64,000 nt of DNA from Candidatus Sericytochromatia bacterium S15B-MN24 CBMW_12 (GCA_002083825.1 DAZV01000049.1:81757-145756); one strand, 5' to 3'. Positions 26,685 to 36,737 are shown, numbered from the stretch's first letter. Program-made: numbers and translations. The notes: generated by a model not told the origin, from the letters alone.

Positions 26685-27995
26685 ATGCGCCAGACCCGCA
26701 CCTTTCCGCCACGCGTTCGTGACCGCCGCCTTGGCGGCCGCTTGATCACCGGCTTCCTGATCGCGACCCTTGTGCTGGGAGCCCCTTCCAGCGTCGAGGC
26801 CGCCGAAAAGGCAAAGCCCGAGCCCGCGATGGGTCTGGCGGAGCTCTTGGATCGCGCCGAGCAGCAGAATCCGGCGATCCGGGCGGCCGAGATGCGCGGC
26901 GAGGCCGCGCGGGCGAAGGCCGGTTACGCCGGTGCTCTCGAAGCTCCCCGGGTAAAGGCGGCTCTGATGGACGTCGCGACCCTGGGAGGCCCGAGTCTCG
27001 GCGTGTCCCAGATGTTCCCCGGCGGCTTGAAACGGGCCCTCATGACGGAAGCCGCCGATCGCGAAGCCGCCATGATCCGGGCCGAGGTCGATCAGCGGCG
27101 GCTGAGCATCGCCCGGGACCTGCGCCAGGCCTACTACGAGCATGTCTACCTGAATCGGGCTCATGGTATCTACCTCCAGACCCTGGAGCAAGTCCGGAAT
27201 CTGCGAAGAATCGCCGACGCCAGGTACGCCGTCGGCTCCGGCCTGCACCAGGACGCGATCCGGGCTCAGCGCGAACTCTCCATGCTGCTCGATCGGGGGC
27301 TGATGCTCGACAGCGAACTCGAGGCCTCGCGCGCTCGGATCAACACCCTAGCGAATCGTGCGGTGGATGCGGCCTTGCAGGTGCCCGAGGACCTCCCCGC
27401 CCTTCCCGCCGTCATGGGCGACGCCGAGCTTCTGGCTCGTGCGGAGACCCATAGTCCCGAACTCAAGGCGTTGCGGGCCCGCGTGGAAGCTCAAGAGGCG
27501 ATGCTGGCGCTGTCTCGCGAGGAGAAGGGCGCGCCGGATTTCGAGGTCGGGGTGGAAACCGGGCGCAGCGTGCCCGGAAACATGAGCTATCTGGGTGGCA
27601 TGGTCGGGATCACCCTGCCGTGGCTGAACGGGGGCCGCTTCGACGCCCGAATTCGGGAATCCGAAGCGGGCCTGGCAGCGGCGCAAGCCGCTTATCAGGC
27701 CCAGAGGCTCGGTCTGCGCGGGGAAATCCGGCAACTCCGGGTCGTGCTTCTCCGCAGCGAACGGCAGATCAAGCTGTACGAGAAGGGCCTCCGGCCTCAG
27801 TCGCTCCAGGCGCTTCAGGCGGCCCTCGCGGCCTACCAGGTAGCCAAGGTCGACTTCGACACCGTCCTGGAGAGCCAGACGGCCATCTATCAGGTGCAGA
27901 CGGATGAGGCCCGGGCCAAGGCGGACTACCACCAGACCCTGGCCAGTCTCGAAGCTTTGATTGGCGCGCCGATCAGCGCCGCGCCAATCAAGTGA
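26685..27995 (+). CDS. cusC: Outer-membrane factor of a Cus-type efflux system
   Basis: 436 aa. TolC/OEP family: signal peptide (residues about 18-40, ending VEAAEKA), then paired long helices with the repeats AIRAAEMRGEAARAKA and ELKALRARVEAQEAML. It forms the exit channel for the CusBA complex. No lipobox is evident. It begins 7 bases after merR and overlaps the end of the adaptor's frame only through an alternative GTG. The family call is firm; the copper assignment comes from the operon. Confidence 0.88.
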   Translation: MRQTRTFPPRVRDRRLGGRLITGFLIATLVLGAPSSVEAAEKAKPEPAMGLAELLDRAEQQNPAIRAAEMRGEAARAKAGYAGALEAPRVKAALMDVATLGGPSLGVSQMFPGGLKRALMTEAADREAAMIRAEVDQRRLSIARDLRQAYYEHVYLNRAHGIYLQTLEQVRNLRRIADARYAVGSGLHQDAIRAQRELSMLLDRGLMLDSELEASRARINTLANRAVDAALQVPEDLPALPAVMGDAELLARAETHSPELKALRARVEAQEAMLALSREEKGAPDFEVGVETGRSVPGNMSYLGGMVGITLPWLNGGRFDARIRESEAGLAAAQAAYQAQRLGLRGEIRQLRVVLLRSERQIKLYEKGLRPQSLQALQAALAAYQVAKVDFDTVLESQTAIYQVQTDEARAKADYHQTLASLEALIGAPISAAPIK

Positions 27996-28006
27996 GGAAG
28001 TTACGG

Positions 28007-29350
28007 ATGGAAAACCAAAAAAAGCTACAGATTGCCGGCGCCCTCTTGGGTGCCGCCCTGCTGGCGGGGGGAAGCCTCTTCGGCATCGCCCGGTTTCAGG
28101 CGCCCGACTCGCACGCGGGGCATGAGCAAGCCGCCGTGGCATACACATGCCCGATGCACCCTCAGATCACGTCGGACAAGCCGGGAGAATGCCCCATCTG
28201 TGGCATGGACCTGGTCCTGTCCCAGGTGAAGTCCTCCGCACAAGCCGAGCCCTCCGCGGGATCCGCCGCGGAGCGGCTTCCGGCCGGCCTCGATGACGTC
28301 ATGCTCTCCCCCGAGCAAAGGGTCCTGGCCAACGTGAAGACCGAGGTGGTCCAGTCGCGCCTGCTGGGAACCAAGGTCTCGGCGCCGAGCCGGATCACCT
28401 ACGACGAGACCCGACTTTCGCAGATCACCGCCTGGTTCGACGGGCGCATCGAGACGCTTTACGTCGATGCGACGGGCGATCGCGTCACCAAGGGCCAGCC
28501 CATCGGGACGCTGTATAGCCCCGAGGCGGTCGCCACCATGCAAGAGTACCTGGTGGCACAGCGGGCATACCGCCAGATGCGCGACAGCGAGTACCCGGAT
28601 CTCGTCGAGGGATCCAAGAGCCTGCTCGATGCGTCTCGTCAGCGGCTCCGGCTCTGGGGGATCACCCCCGCCCAGATCAAGGAGCTGGAGCGGACGCGCT
28701 CCCCGAAGCTTGAGCTGGCCATCAACGCTCCCGCCTCGGGTTTGGTGCTGAAGAAGCTGGTGCAGCCCGGTCAGTACGTGAAGACCGGGGACGTCCTCTA
28801 CGAGATTGCCGACCTCTCGCAGGTCTGGGCGGAAGCGGACGTCTTCGAGGCCCAGATGAAGGACGTTTCCGTCGGGCACCGGGCCACCATCACCAGCCCG
28901 TCCTACCCAGGCAAGACCTTCGTGGGCAGGGTCAGCTTCGTCTACCCCTTCCTGAACCCCGAGACCCGGAGCATGAAGGTGAGAGTGGAGCTTTCCAACC
29001 GAGACGGCTTGCTCAAGCCCGACATGTTCGTGACCGCCGCCTTCCAGTCACCCGGAACCCGAACCCTGGCCGTTCCCGCCTCGGCCGTCCTGACTACCGG
29101 CAAGCGCCAGATCGTCTACGTGGAAACGACTCCGGGCAGGTTCCAGCCTCGCGAGGTCTCGCTCGGAGGGAAGACAATGGCCCATTACCCCGTGATTTCC
29201 GGGCTTTCGGAGGGCGAGCGAGTCGCCACCTCCGGCGGTTTCTTGATCGACGCCAACAGTCAGATCCAGGCCGGCTTCGGAATCGAGGCCGACGCCCCGG
29301 AAACCGGATCCCGGGACCCTGGGGCCCCGACTGACGGCAGCCTCCCATGA
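28007..29350 (+). CDS. cusB: Periplasmic adaptor with N-terminal heavy-metal-binding domain (CusB-like)
   Basis: 447 aa. One membrane anchor (residues 8-25) precedes a metal-binding module, YTCPMHPQITSDKPGECPICGMDL (given in short: CPMHP ... CPICGM), and a His-rich spacer (HAGHEQ). The HlyD body shows barrel-sandwich and beta-barrel parts: FDGRIETLYVDATGDRVTKG, NAPASGLVLKKLVQPGQYV, LSQVWAEADVFEAQM. CusB hands Cu(I)/Ag(I) to CusA. I chose ATG 28007 with GAGGAAG upstream over an overlapping GTG. Stop overlaps cusA as ATGA. Confidence 0.92.
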   Translation: MENQKKLQIAGALLGAALLAGGSLFGIARFQAPDSHAGHEQAAVAYTCPMHPQITSDKPGECPICGMDLVLSQVKSSAQAEPSAGSAAERLPAGLDDVMLSPEQRVLANVKTEVVQSRLLGTKVSAPSRITYDETRLSQITAWFDGRIETLYVDATGDRVTKGQPIGTLYSPEAVATMQEYLVAQRAYRQMRDSEYPDLVEGSKSLLDASRQRLRLWGITPAQIKELERTRSPKLELAINAPASGLVLKKLVQPGQYVKTGDVLYEIADLSQVWAEADVFEAQMKDVSVGHRATITSPSYPGKTFVGRVSFVYPFLNPETRSMKVRVELSNRDGLLKPDMFVTAAFQSPGTRTLAVPASAVLTTGKRQIVYVETTPGRFQPREVSLGGKTMAHYPVISGLSEGERVATSGGFLIDANSQIQAGFGIEADAPETGSRDPGAPTDGSLP

Positions 29351-32300
29351 TCGAAAAAATCATCGAATGGTCGGTTCGCAACCGTTTCATGGTCGTCGTC
29401 GCCCTGATCGGCATGATCCTCGGGGGCATCTGGTCCATCCTCCGGACGCCGCTGGATGCCATCCCCGACCTCAGCGACAACCAGGTGATCGTCTACGCCG
29501 ACTGGCCCGGACGCAGCCCGCAGGTCATCGAGGACCAGGTCACCTATCCGCTGGCATCCAGCCTGCAAGGCTTGCCGAACATCAAGGCGGTGAGGGCTTC
29601 CTCGGCCTACGGCTTCTCGATGGTCTACGCGATCTTCGACGACGCCACCGATCCCTACTTCGCCCGGACGCGGGTCCTGGAGCGGCTCGCGTCCGTCCAG
29701 AGCCGGCTCCCCGCCGGAGTGACCCCAGCACTGGGGCCCGACGGGACCGGGGTGGGGCATGTCTACTGGTATACCGTCGAAGGGAAGGGCTACGATCTCG
29801 CCCGCCTGCGGAGCATCCAGGACTGGTACCTGCGGCTACAGCTTCAGAGCGTTCCGGGCGTCGCGGAAGTGGCCTCCATCGGCGGCTTCGTCCGCCAGTA
29901 CCAGATCGAGCTGGACCCCGAAAAGCTCTACACCTACGGCGTCAAGCTCGACGAGGTGGCCAAGGCCGTCAGGATGAGCAACAACGAGGTGGGCGGTGGC
30001 CTTGTCGAGCAGAACTCCGCCGAGTACTCCGTGCGTGGCCGCGGCTACATCCAGAGCGCCGCCGACCTCGAGGAGATCGTGGTCAAGACGGCTCCCGGCG
30101 GAGTCCCGGTCAAGGTCGCCCAGATCGGGACGGTCCAACTGGGTGCCGACACCCGCCGCGGCATGCTCGACAAGAACGGCGAGGGCGAGGTCGTGGGCGG
30201 CATCATCGTCATGCGCCACGGCGAGAACGCCAAGGTCGTCATCGACCGGGTCAAGGAGAAGCTGGAAGAGCTGTCCAAAGGCCTGCCCGAGGGCATTTCC
30301 GTGCATGCGGCCTACGATCGCTCCGACCTCATCGAGCGTTCGGTAGACACCCTCAAAGTCGCCCTCACCGAGGAAGCCGTCATCGTCAGCCTGGTGGTCC
30401 TGGCCTTCCTCTTCCACCTTCGCTCGGCGCTGATCATCATCCTCTCGGTGCCCATCGCCGTCCTGGCCAGCTTCATCCTGATGCGCCAATTCGGCATCAC
30501 CAGCAACATCATGAGCCTGGGCGGCGTGGCGATCGCCGTCGGAGTGCTGGTGGACGCCGCGATCGTCATGGTCGAGAACGCCTACCGACACCTCGCCGAG
30601 CAACGCGAACGCGGCGAGGAACCCGACCCCCTCGAAACCGTCATCCGCTCGGCGAAGCAGGTGGGACGCCCCATCTTCTTCTCGCTGCTGATCGTGCTCC
30701 TTTCCTTCGCTCCGGTCTTCATGCTCGTTGGCCAGGAAGGGAAGATGTTCCATCCCCTGGCCTTCACCAAGAGCTTCGCCATCGCCGCCGCCGCGGTCAT
30801 CGCCATCACCGTGGTGCCGGTGCTGATGAGTTTCCTCCTGCGCGGCCGAATTCGTCCCGAGGAGGAGAACCCGGTTTCGCGCTTCTTCATCCGGCTCTAC
30901 AAGCCCGTCCTGGGCACGGCATTGCGCTTCAAGAAGACCACCGTGGGGCTGGCCATCCTGAGCATCCTGGCCTGCATTCCGGTTTACCAGAGCATCGGAA
31001 GCGAGTTCATGCCGGATCTCGACGAGGGCAGCTTGCTCTTCATGCCGACCACCCTTCCCGACGTGAACATCACCGAGGCGAAGCGCATCCTGCAGGTCCA
31101 GGACAAGATCCTGATGACCTTCCCCGAGGTGGAGATGGTCCTGGGCAAAGTGGGTCGCGCCGAGACGTCCACCGATCCGGCGCCGATCAGCATGATCGAA
31201 ACCGTCGTCACCCTCAAGCCGCGCGCGGAGTGGCCGGATCCGCGCAAGGCCAAGAACGCGCTGATCGCCGAGATGGACGCCAAGCTGCAGATCCCGGGGG
31301 TGACCAACGGCTGGACCCAACCGATCATCAACCGGATCAACATGCTCGCCACCGGCGTTCGCACCGACCTGGGCCTCAAGGTCTACGGCTCGGACCTGAA
31401 GGAGCTGGAGCGCCTGGCCGTGAGGGCCGAGGGCATCCTCAAGACGATTCCGGGGGCCCAGGACGTCTTCGCCGAGCGAATCGTGGGGGGACGCTTCCTG
31501 GATATCACTCCGAAACGAGAGGCGATCGCCCGCTACGGCTTGCAGGTCGGCGACGTCCTGGACGTCATCGAAACCGCCATCGGCGGCATGACCCTCAGCA
31601 CCTCGGTCGAGGGGCGTGAGCGCTACGCCATTCGCATGCGCTACGCCCGCGAGCTGAGAGGAGACGCCGAGAGTCTTCGGCAGATCCTGGTCCCCACCAT
31701 GACGGGCGCCCAGATTCCGCTTTCGCAACTGGCCGACGTGACGGTGACCAGCGGCGCGCCCATGATCAACTCCGAGAACGGGCTCTTGCGCTCCATCGTT
31801 TTCCTCAACGTCCGGGGCCGGGACATGGGCGGCTTCGTGACGGAAGCCAAGGAGCGGCTTTCCCGGGAGCTCGAGCTGCCGGGCGGCACCTACCTCGCGT
31901 GGAGCGGGCAGTACGAGAACCAGATCCGCGCCACGGAGCGGCTTCGCGTCGTCGTGCCGATCGTGCTCGTGATCGTCGTCTTCTTCCTGTACTTGACCTT
32001 CCGCAACCTGGCATCCTCGACGATGGTCCTGCTGTCCATCCCCTTCGCCCTGATAGGCGGACTCCTGCTCCAGAAGGCGCTGGGGTACAACTTCAGCGTG
32101 GCGGTCTGGGTGGGCTACATCGCGCTGGCGGGCGTCGCGGTCGAGACGGGCGTCGTCATGCTCGTCTACCTCGACGAGTCGCTCGATCGGATGCTGGAAA
32201 AAGGGCCGGTGACGGCGGCGGATATCCAGGCGGCGACGATGGAGGGGGCGGTCTTCCGCCTGCGGCCGAAGCTGATGACCGTCGCGGTGGACTTCATCGG

Positions 32301-32487
32301 CCTGATGCCCATCATGTGGAGCGTGGGAACGGGCTCCGACATCATGCGGCCCATCGCCGCGCCGATGATAGGCGGGCTCTTCACCTCGACCATTCTGGTG
32401 CTGATCGTGCTTCCGGTGCTGTTCAGCCTCTGGAAGACCTTCGAGCTCCGGCGGGGAACCCTGGCACCCTCCAACTCGGAACACTAG
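29347..32487 (+). CDS. cusA: Heavy-metal RND efflux pump, Cu/Ag type
   Basis: 1046 aa, twelve-helix RND pump of the HME family. The TM4 proton-relay motif reads AVGVLVDAAIVMVEN, close to the HME4 (Cu/Ag) form AIGxxVDAAIVMxEN. The N-terminus IIEWSVRNRFMVVVALIGMILGG and the PDLSDNQVIVYADWPG stretch are characteristic of CusA. Met-rich helices in the periplasmic part (FMPTTLPDVN, MIETVVTLKP) would relay Cu(I). Driven by the proton gradient, it exports periplasmic and cytosolic copper/silver with CusB and CusC. Confidence 0.95.
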   Translation: MIEKIIEWSVRNRFMVVVALIGMILGGIWSILRTPLDAIPDLSDNQVIVYADWPGRSPQVIEDQVTYPLASSLQGLPNIKAVRASSAYGFSMVYAIFDDATDPYFARTRVLERLASVQSRLPAGVTPALGPDGTGVGHVYWYTVEGKGYDLARLRSIQDWYLRLQLQSVPGVAEVASIGGFVRQYQIELDPEKLYTYGVKLDEVAKAVRMSNNEVGGGLVEQNSAEYSVRGRGYIQSAADLEEIVVKTAPGGVPVKVAQIGTVQLGADTRRGMLDKNGEGEVVGGIIVMRHGENAKVVIDRVKEKLEELSKGLPEGISVHAAYDRSDLIERSVDTLKVALTEEAVIVSLVVLAFLFHLRSALIIILSVPIAVLASFILMRQFGITSNIMSLGGVAIAVGVLVDAAIVMVENAYRHLAEQRERGEEPDPLETVIRSAKQVGRPIFFSLLIVLLSFAPVFMLVGQEGKMFHPLAFTKSFAIAAAAVIAITVVPVLMSFLLRGRIRPEEENPVSRFFIRLYKPVLGTALRFKKTTVGLAILSILACIPVYQSIGSEFMPDLDEGSLLFMPTTLPDVNITEAKRILQVQDKILMTFPEVEMVLGKVGRAETSTDPAPISMIETVVTLKPRAEWPDPRKAKNALIAEMDAKLQIPGVTNGWTQPIINRINMLATGVRTDLGLKVYGSDLKELERLAVRAEGILKTIPGAQDVFAERIVGGRFLDITPKREAIARYGLQVGDVLDVIETAIGGMTLSTSVEGRERYAIRMRYARELRGDAESLRQILVPTMTGAQIPLSQLADVTVTSGAPMINSENGLLRSIVFLNVRGRDMGGFVTEAKERLSRELELPGGTYLAWSGQYENQIRATERLRVVVPIVLVIVVFFLYLTFRNLASSTMVLLSIPFALIGGLLLQKALGYNFSVAVWVGYIALAGVAVETGVVMLVYLDESLDRMLEKGPVTAADIQAATMEGAVFRLRPKLMTVAVDFIGLMPIMWSVGTGSDIMRPIAAPMIGGLFTSTILVLIVLPVLFSLWKTFELRRGTLAPSNSEH

Positions 32488-32535
32488 CCGCGGCCCGAAC
32501 GCTGAGCGCGTGGCCCTGTCGATGAAAGGAACCCG

Positions 32536-32856
32536 ATGACCATGAAGCCTCGTATCCTGACCATGCCGATGCTCGCCGGAGCGATCCTCATGGGAGGCGC
32601 CGCCGCGCCGGCCGATGCGGCCGCGAGCAAGCCCGCCGCTCAGCAGACTCCGGCGGCCGTATCGGCGACCTATGTCTGTCCGATGCACCCGGACGTGATC
32701 TCGGACAAGCCGGGCCGCTGCCCGGAGTGCAAGATGCACCTCAAAAAGATCGAGGCCCCGACGGCCGCTTACGTCTGCCCGATGCATCCCGAGGTCAAAT
32801 CGGACAAGCCGGGACGCTGCCCGGAGTGTAAGATGCACCTAAAAAAGGCGAAGTAG
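32536..32856 (+). CDS. Exported protein with two tandem heavy-metal-binding domains
   Basis: 106 aa. A signal peptide (MLAGAILMGGAAAPADA) is followed by two near-identical 26-residue modules, each YVCPMHP ... SDKPGRCPECKMHLKK. The same module occurs once at the N-terminus of the CusB-like adaptor here. Cys, Met and His ligands suggest Cu(I)/Ag(I) binding in the periplasm. It could load the adaptor or buffer metal, like CusF, but the fold is unrelated to CusF. ATG 32536 has AAAGGA upstream. Confidence 0.85.
   Translation: MTMKPRILTMPMLAGAILMGGAAAPADAAASKPAAQQTPAAVSATYVCPMHPDVISDKPGRCPECKMHLKKIEAPTAAYVCPMHPEVKSDKPGRCPECKMHLKKAK
32671..32748 (+). repeat. Metal-binding module repeat, unit 1
   Basis: 78 bases coding one 26-residue CPMHP/CPECKM module. 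It differs from unit 2 (32770-32847) at few, mostly third-codon positions, which points to recent tandem duplication. Confidence 0.85.
32770..32847 (+). repeat. Metal-binding module repeat, unit 2
   Basis: Second 78-base copy, separated from unit 1 by a 21-base linker. Confidence 0.85.
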
Positions 32857-32879
32857 GCGATACGAAAGGAGGGCAAGCC

Positions 32880-33287
32880 ATGATTCGGACATGGGTGGCA
32901 GCAGGGCTGACCGTTTCCTTGGCGCTCGGCCTGACGGCCTGCGCCCAGGAACTCCAGCCGGTGACGACGACGCAGGCTGCCGGCAAGACGATCGTGTTGT
33001 CGGCGCCTGGGGGCAAGCTCACCTCGGGCGAGAACGCGCTGAGGGTATCCTTCCAGGAGCCTTCGGGCCAGCCTGCTGATGTTCAGGCGCAGGGCATCCG
33101 GTTCTTCATGCCGGCGATGGGAACGATGGCGGCGATGAGCGCGGAATCCGCGCTGCGCCCGACGGATCGGCCGGGGGTCTTCGAAGGCCGGGTGGATCTG
33201 TCGATGAAGGGGACCTGGCAGACCACCGTGACCTTCCAGGACGCCGGCGGTCCCCAGCGCGCCGTCTTCAGCATCCAGGCGCAGTAG
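32880..33287 (+). CDS. YtkA/FixH-like lipoprotein
   Basis: 135 aa with lipobox LTAC (Cys at 21). The mature part resembles YtkA-like domains: an Ig-like beta-sandwich with FFMPAMGTMAAMSAESALRP and GVFEGRVDLSMKGTWQTTVTFQD. The clustered Met residues (MPAMGTMAAM) may bind Cu(I). Such proteins often sit in copper clusters. AAAGGAGG stands upstream of ATG. The N-terminal domain of the second adaptor (39628) has a comparable outline. Confidence 0.8.
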   Translation: MIRTWVAAGLTVSLALGLTACAQELQPVTTTQAAGKTIVLSAPGGKLTSGENALRVSFQEPSGQPADVQAQGIRFFMPAMGTMAAMSAESALRPTDRPGVFEGRVDLSMKGTWQTTVTFQDAGGPQRAVFSIQAQ

Positions 33288-33338
33288 CCCCCGCGGCTTT
33301 TTCATTCGAATCCGACTCTCAACCGAAACGGGAGGACG

Positions 33339-35348
33339 ATGATGAGCGACCCCCGGCATGAACCCGCCCATGGGCACCAGGGCCACGGCGGCATGGGAGG
33401 CCATGACCACGAAGCGATGATCGCCGACTTCAAGCGGCGCTTCTGGGTCTCGTCGGCGCTGACGATTCCCATCCTGGCCCTCTCCCCGATGATCCAGCAC
33501 TTCCTGGGCCTGGGCGACGCCTGGCGCTTTCCAGGCGACGACCTGATCCTCTTCGCGCTCTCCAGCGCCGTCTACTTCTACGGGGGATGGCCCTTCCTGA
33601 CAGGCCTGGCCGAAGAGCTCAAGGCGCGCCAGGCCGGGATGATGACGCTCATCGCGGTGGCCATCTCCGCGGCTTACTTCTACAGCTCCGCCGTGACGTT
33701 CGGCCTGAGCGGGATGGGCTTCTACTGGGAGCTCGCGACCCTGATCGACATCATGCTGCTCGGCCACTGGATCGAGATGCGCTCGGTGCTGGGCGCATCT
33801 CGGGCGCTCGAGGCCCTGGTGAGGCTCATGCCGTCCGACGCTCACCGGATCATGCCCGACGGCAGCACCCGGGACGTTCCCCTGAGCGAGTTGGCCGTGG
33901 GCGATCGGGTGCTGGTCAAGCCGGGCGAGAAGATCCCAGCCGACGGGGAGGTCGTCGCCGGCGAGAGTTCCGTCAACGAGTCCATGTTGACCGGCGAATC
34001 GAAGCCGGTGCCCAAGGATCCCGGCAGCAAGGTCATCGGCGGATCCGTCAACGGCGAGGGCTCCCTGACCGAGGAAGTCCGGCATACCGGCGGGGACTCC
34101 TACCTGTCGCAGGTGATCACCCTGGTCCGCGAGGCGCAAGAGAGCAAGTCCAAGACTCAGGACCTCGCGAATCGCGCGGCCCAGTGGCTCACCCTGGTCG
34201 CCCTCGGCGGCGGGGGGCTCACCTTCGCCATCTGGACGCTCGCCTTCCGCGCGGACCTCGCCTTCTCCCTCGAGCGGATGGTGACCGTGATGGTCATCGC
34301 CTGCCCTCATGCACTGGGCCTCGCCGTGCCCCTGGTGGTGGCCATCTCGACGGCGATCTCGGCCTCCAACGGCCTGCTCATCCGGGACCGTACGGCCTTC
34401 GAGCGTTCGCGCGACCTCGATGCCATCATCTTCGACAAGACCGGCACCCTGACCGAGGGAAGGTTCGGAGTGACGGACGTCCTGGTCCTTGGAAGCCTTT
34501 CGGAGCCTGAGGTCCTGAGGGCGGCCGCAGCCGTCGAAGCCCATTCCGAGCACCCGATCGCCAAGGGCGTCGTGGCGGAGGTGCCTAATGTCCCCCCGGT
34601 GGAAGGCTTCAAGGCCATCCCGGGCAAGGGAGCCGAGGGACGGGTCGAAGGGCGCGACGTGAAAGTCGTGAGCCCTGGCTACCTGAGGGCGAAAGGTAGC
34701 CTCGTGCAGGATCCCCGGATCGACAAGCTCTCGGAGCAGGGCAAGACGGTTATCTTCGTCCTGGTGGACGGGAAGCTGGAAGGGGCGATCGCCTTGGCGG
34801 ACGTCATTCGCCCCGAGTCCAAGGCCGCGATCTCCAAGCTCAAGGAAATGGGCATCCGCAGCATGATGCTCACCGGCGATAATCGCCTGGTGGCCAAGTG
34901 GGTGGCCGCGGAGATCGGCCTCGACGAGTTCTTCGCCGAGGTCCTGCCGCAGGACAAGGCGCTCAAGGTCAAGGAGGTCCAAGCTCGCGGCCTCACCGTC
35001 GCCATGACCGGGGACGGCGTCAACGACGCTCCCGCGCTCGCTCAGGCGGACGTGGGGATCGCGGTGGGGGCCGGCACCGACGTGGCGATCGAGACCGCGG
35101 ACATCATCCTGGTGCGCAGCAACCCCCTGGACGTGGTGGCCATCGTGGGGCTCTCCAAGGCCACCACCCGCAAGATGGTCCAGAACCTGCTCTGGGCCAC
35201 GGGCTACAACGTCGTCGCTATTCCCTTGGCGGCCGGCGCGCTATACTCCTGGGGCATCCTGCTGAGTCCCGCGATGGGAGCCGTCTTGATGTCTGCCAGT
35301 ACGGTGATTGTCGCGATCAATGCCCGCCTGCTTCGGCTGGAGAAGTAG
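33339..35348 (+). CDS. copB: CopB-type P1B-3 ATPase with His-rich N-terminus
   Basis: 669 aa. The N-terminus is His/Met-rich ([21 protein letters not shown]) without a CxxC HMA domain. The intramembrane motif is CPH ([12 protein letters not shown]), the CopB hallmark. [25 protein letters not shown] and [17 protein letters not shown] complete the ATPase, and the last helix reads [15 protein letters not shown] as in CopB. It exports Cu(II) or Cu(I)/Ag(I). It complements the CopA on the other side of merR within the same regulon. Confidence 0.95.
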   Translation: MMSDPRHEPAHGHQGHGGMGGHDHEAMIADFKRRFWVSSALTIPILALSPMIQHFLGLGDAWRFPGDDLILFALSSAVYFYGGWPFLTGLAEELKARQAGMMTLIAVAISAAYFYSSAVTFGLSGMGFYWELATLIDIMLLGHWIEMRSVLGASRALEALVRLMPSDAHRIMPDGSTRDVPLSELAVGDRVLVKPGEKIPADGEVVAGESSVNESMLTGESKPVPKDPGSKVIGGSVNGEGSLTEEVRHTGGDSYLSQVITLVREAQESKSKTQDLANRAAQWLTLVALGGGGLTFAIWTLAFRADLAFSLERMVTVMVIACPHALGLAVPLVVAISTAISASNGLLIRDRTAFERSRDLDAIIFDKTGTLTEGRFGVTDVLVLGSLSEPEVLRAAAAVEAHSEHPIAKGVVAEVPNVPPVEGFKAIPGKGAEGRVEGRDVKVVSPGYLRAKGSLVQDPRIDKLSEQGKTVIFVLVDGKLEGAIALADVIRPESKAAISKLKEMGIRSMMLTGDNRLVAKWVAAEIGLDEFFAEVLPQDKALKVKEVQARGLTVAMTGDGVNDAPALAQADVGIAVGAGTDVAIETADIILVRSNPLDVVAIVGLSKATTRKMVQNLLWATGYNVVAIPLAAGALYSWGILLSPAMGAVLMSASTVIVAINARLLRLEK

Positions 35349-35447
35349 GCGACGATGAGAGGCCTCAAATAGAAAGGGGGAAGGAGGGCCATGGGGCGCG
35401 CGATCCCGAGACGGGGATCGATTTCACGAAGGGGGGCTACCTTGAAG

Positions 35448-35774
35448 ATGAGGATCTTGGCGATGGGGATTGGCGTGCTGTTACTGTTTCAGCCGTCCTC
35501 CTTCGCTCACCAAGGCGGACCGGGGCCTGCGATGACGCAGGAGATGATGATGCAGATGTGCCAGCAGCAGCACCAGCAGATGCTTCAGCGGATCGATCAG
35601 ATGAGGGCCATGATGGCGCGCGCAAGGCAAACGAACGATCCAGCCCAGATGCGCATGGCCCTCGATCAGGCCCAGCAGAGCCTGGATCAGATGCGCCAAC
35701 AGATGGGCATGTGCTGCATGATGCAGCCGGCTCCCAGCGCGACGGCCTCACCACCGGTCCATCAGCACGAATAG
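35448..35774 (+). CDS. Small exported Met/Gln/His-rich protein
   Basis: 108 aa. The signal peptide (MRILAMGIGVLLLFQPSSFA) is followed by a helical, Met/Gln-rich region (MTQEMMMQMCQQQHQQMLQR, MRQQMGMCCMMQ) and a His tail (VHQHE). Met, Cys and His density suggests periplasmic copper or silver binding, as in other proteins of copper clusters, but no family is recognised. An upstream in-frame ATG at 35391 has AAGGAGG but would add 19 residues before the signal; a TTG at 35442 is a third option. It follows copB. Confidence 0.7.
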   Translation: MRILAMGIGVLLLFQPSSFAHQGGPGPAMTQEMMMQMCQQQHQQMLQRIDQMRAMMARARQTNDPAQMRMALDQAQQSLDQMRQQMGMCCMMQPAPSATASPPVHQHE

Positions 35775-35905
35775 CCTGGGCCGTGAGCGAAGGCCAGTAG
35801 CATCAGGCCGCTATTTGGCTTCTTTCCTAAGCTTATTTATTGCGCCAATTCTCTGGGCGGCCTACGATCGCAGGCGCAAGTGACGAAGCGGGAAAGGAGA
35901 GCGCC

Positions 35906-36448
35906 ATGACTGCGCGACTACAGGACATTCCCGGCCTATGGTGGCGACGCTCGGCCCTGGCAGGCCTGATCGGCGGCACGGCTTTCCTCTTTTACAAGGC
36001 GGCCTCGCTGGCGATCCTGGGGATCGGCTTCTGGGCCCCCCTTAACATGATGGCGGCCCTCTTTCCCGCCTTCCGGCCGCCTTCCACGGCGTTCTCCCCG
36101 GGGGCGACCCTAACGGGGCTTTTGGTTCTGGGACTCATCTCGATGGCCGGCGGGCTCTTCTACGGCTGGGCGGCAGCCACTTTCTATCCCCAGCAGATCC
36201 GAACCTGGGGCAACTCTACGCTGATCGGCCTCGCTTGGGGGTTTGCGGGCGGAAGTATCGCGACCCTTCTACTCGCGCCGTGGCTCTTCCCAGAACTGGT
36301 CCAAGCCAGCCCGGTCAACTTCTTCATCGGCTGCGTCGCCTACGAAGTGGTGACCCATTGGGCCCTCACCGCATGGGCCAGGAAGCGTGACTTCCCGATC
36401 ACCTTCGCCCCGGAGGTGCCGGTCGCAAGGGAAGCCGCCCGGAAGTAG
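35906..36448 (+). CDS. Four-helix membrane protein of unknown function
   Basis: 180 aa. About four transmembrane helices (ALAGLIGGTAFLFYKAASLAILGIGF, GATLTGLLVLGLISMAGGLFYGWAAATFY, LIGLAWGFAGGSIATLLLAPW, NFFIGCVAYEVVTHWALTAW). AAAGGAG stands 7 bases before ATG. It closes the cus-copB run, 131 bases downstream. Not recognised. A role at the end of a copper region, for example as a permease-like or heme-related protein, cannot be supported. Confidence 0.75.
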   Translation: MTARLQDIPGLWWRRSALAGLIGGTAFLFYKAASLAILGIGFWAPLNMMAALFPAFRPPSTAFSPGATLTGLLVLGLISMAGGLFYGWAAATFYPQQIRTWGNSTLIGLAWGFAGGSIATLLLAPWLFPELVQASPVNFFIGCVAYEVVTHWALTAWARKRDFPITFAPEVPVAREAARK

Positions 36449-36485
36449 TCGCCCCGGGACTCGTCATCAAGGCCGATCGATCCGC

Positions 36486-36737
36486 CTAACCGAGGAGGTC
36501 GCGCCGCTTCCGCTCGAACTCCTCGGTATCGATCTCCCCCCGAGCGTACCGTTGCCTCAGGATCGAGAGGGCCTCGTCCTCCCGCGGCGCCGATGACTGG
36601 AACGTGCCGGCCCCCGGCCAAAGCCGCATGATCGCCACGATGACCAGCGCCAGCAAGGCAATCCAGAACAGGCTTCCCAGAACCATCATCATCCACCCCC
36701 ACCCCATTTGGCCGGATCCCCACATCCACTCATGCAT
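36486..36737 (-). CDS. Small SHOCT-domain membrane protein
   Basis: 83 aa. N-terminal hydrophobic helix with many Met/Trp (MHEWMWGSGQMGWGWMMMVLGSLFWIALLALVIVA), then a SHOCT domain at the C-terminus (LSILRQRYARGEIDTEEFERKRRDLL). SHOCT proteins with this Met/Trp-rich head are common in copper-resistance regions. The start has GGAGGTGAG upstream. It is divergent from blaI, so an operator at 36853 may also control it. Confidence 0.85.
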   Translation of the reverse strand: MHEWMWGSGQMGWGWMMMVLGSLFWIALLALVIVAIMRLWPGAGTFQSSAPREDEALSILRQRYARGEIDTEEFERKRRDLLG

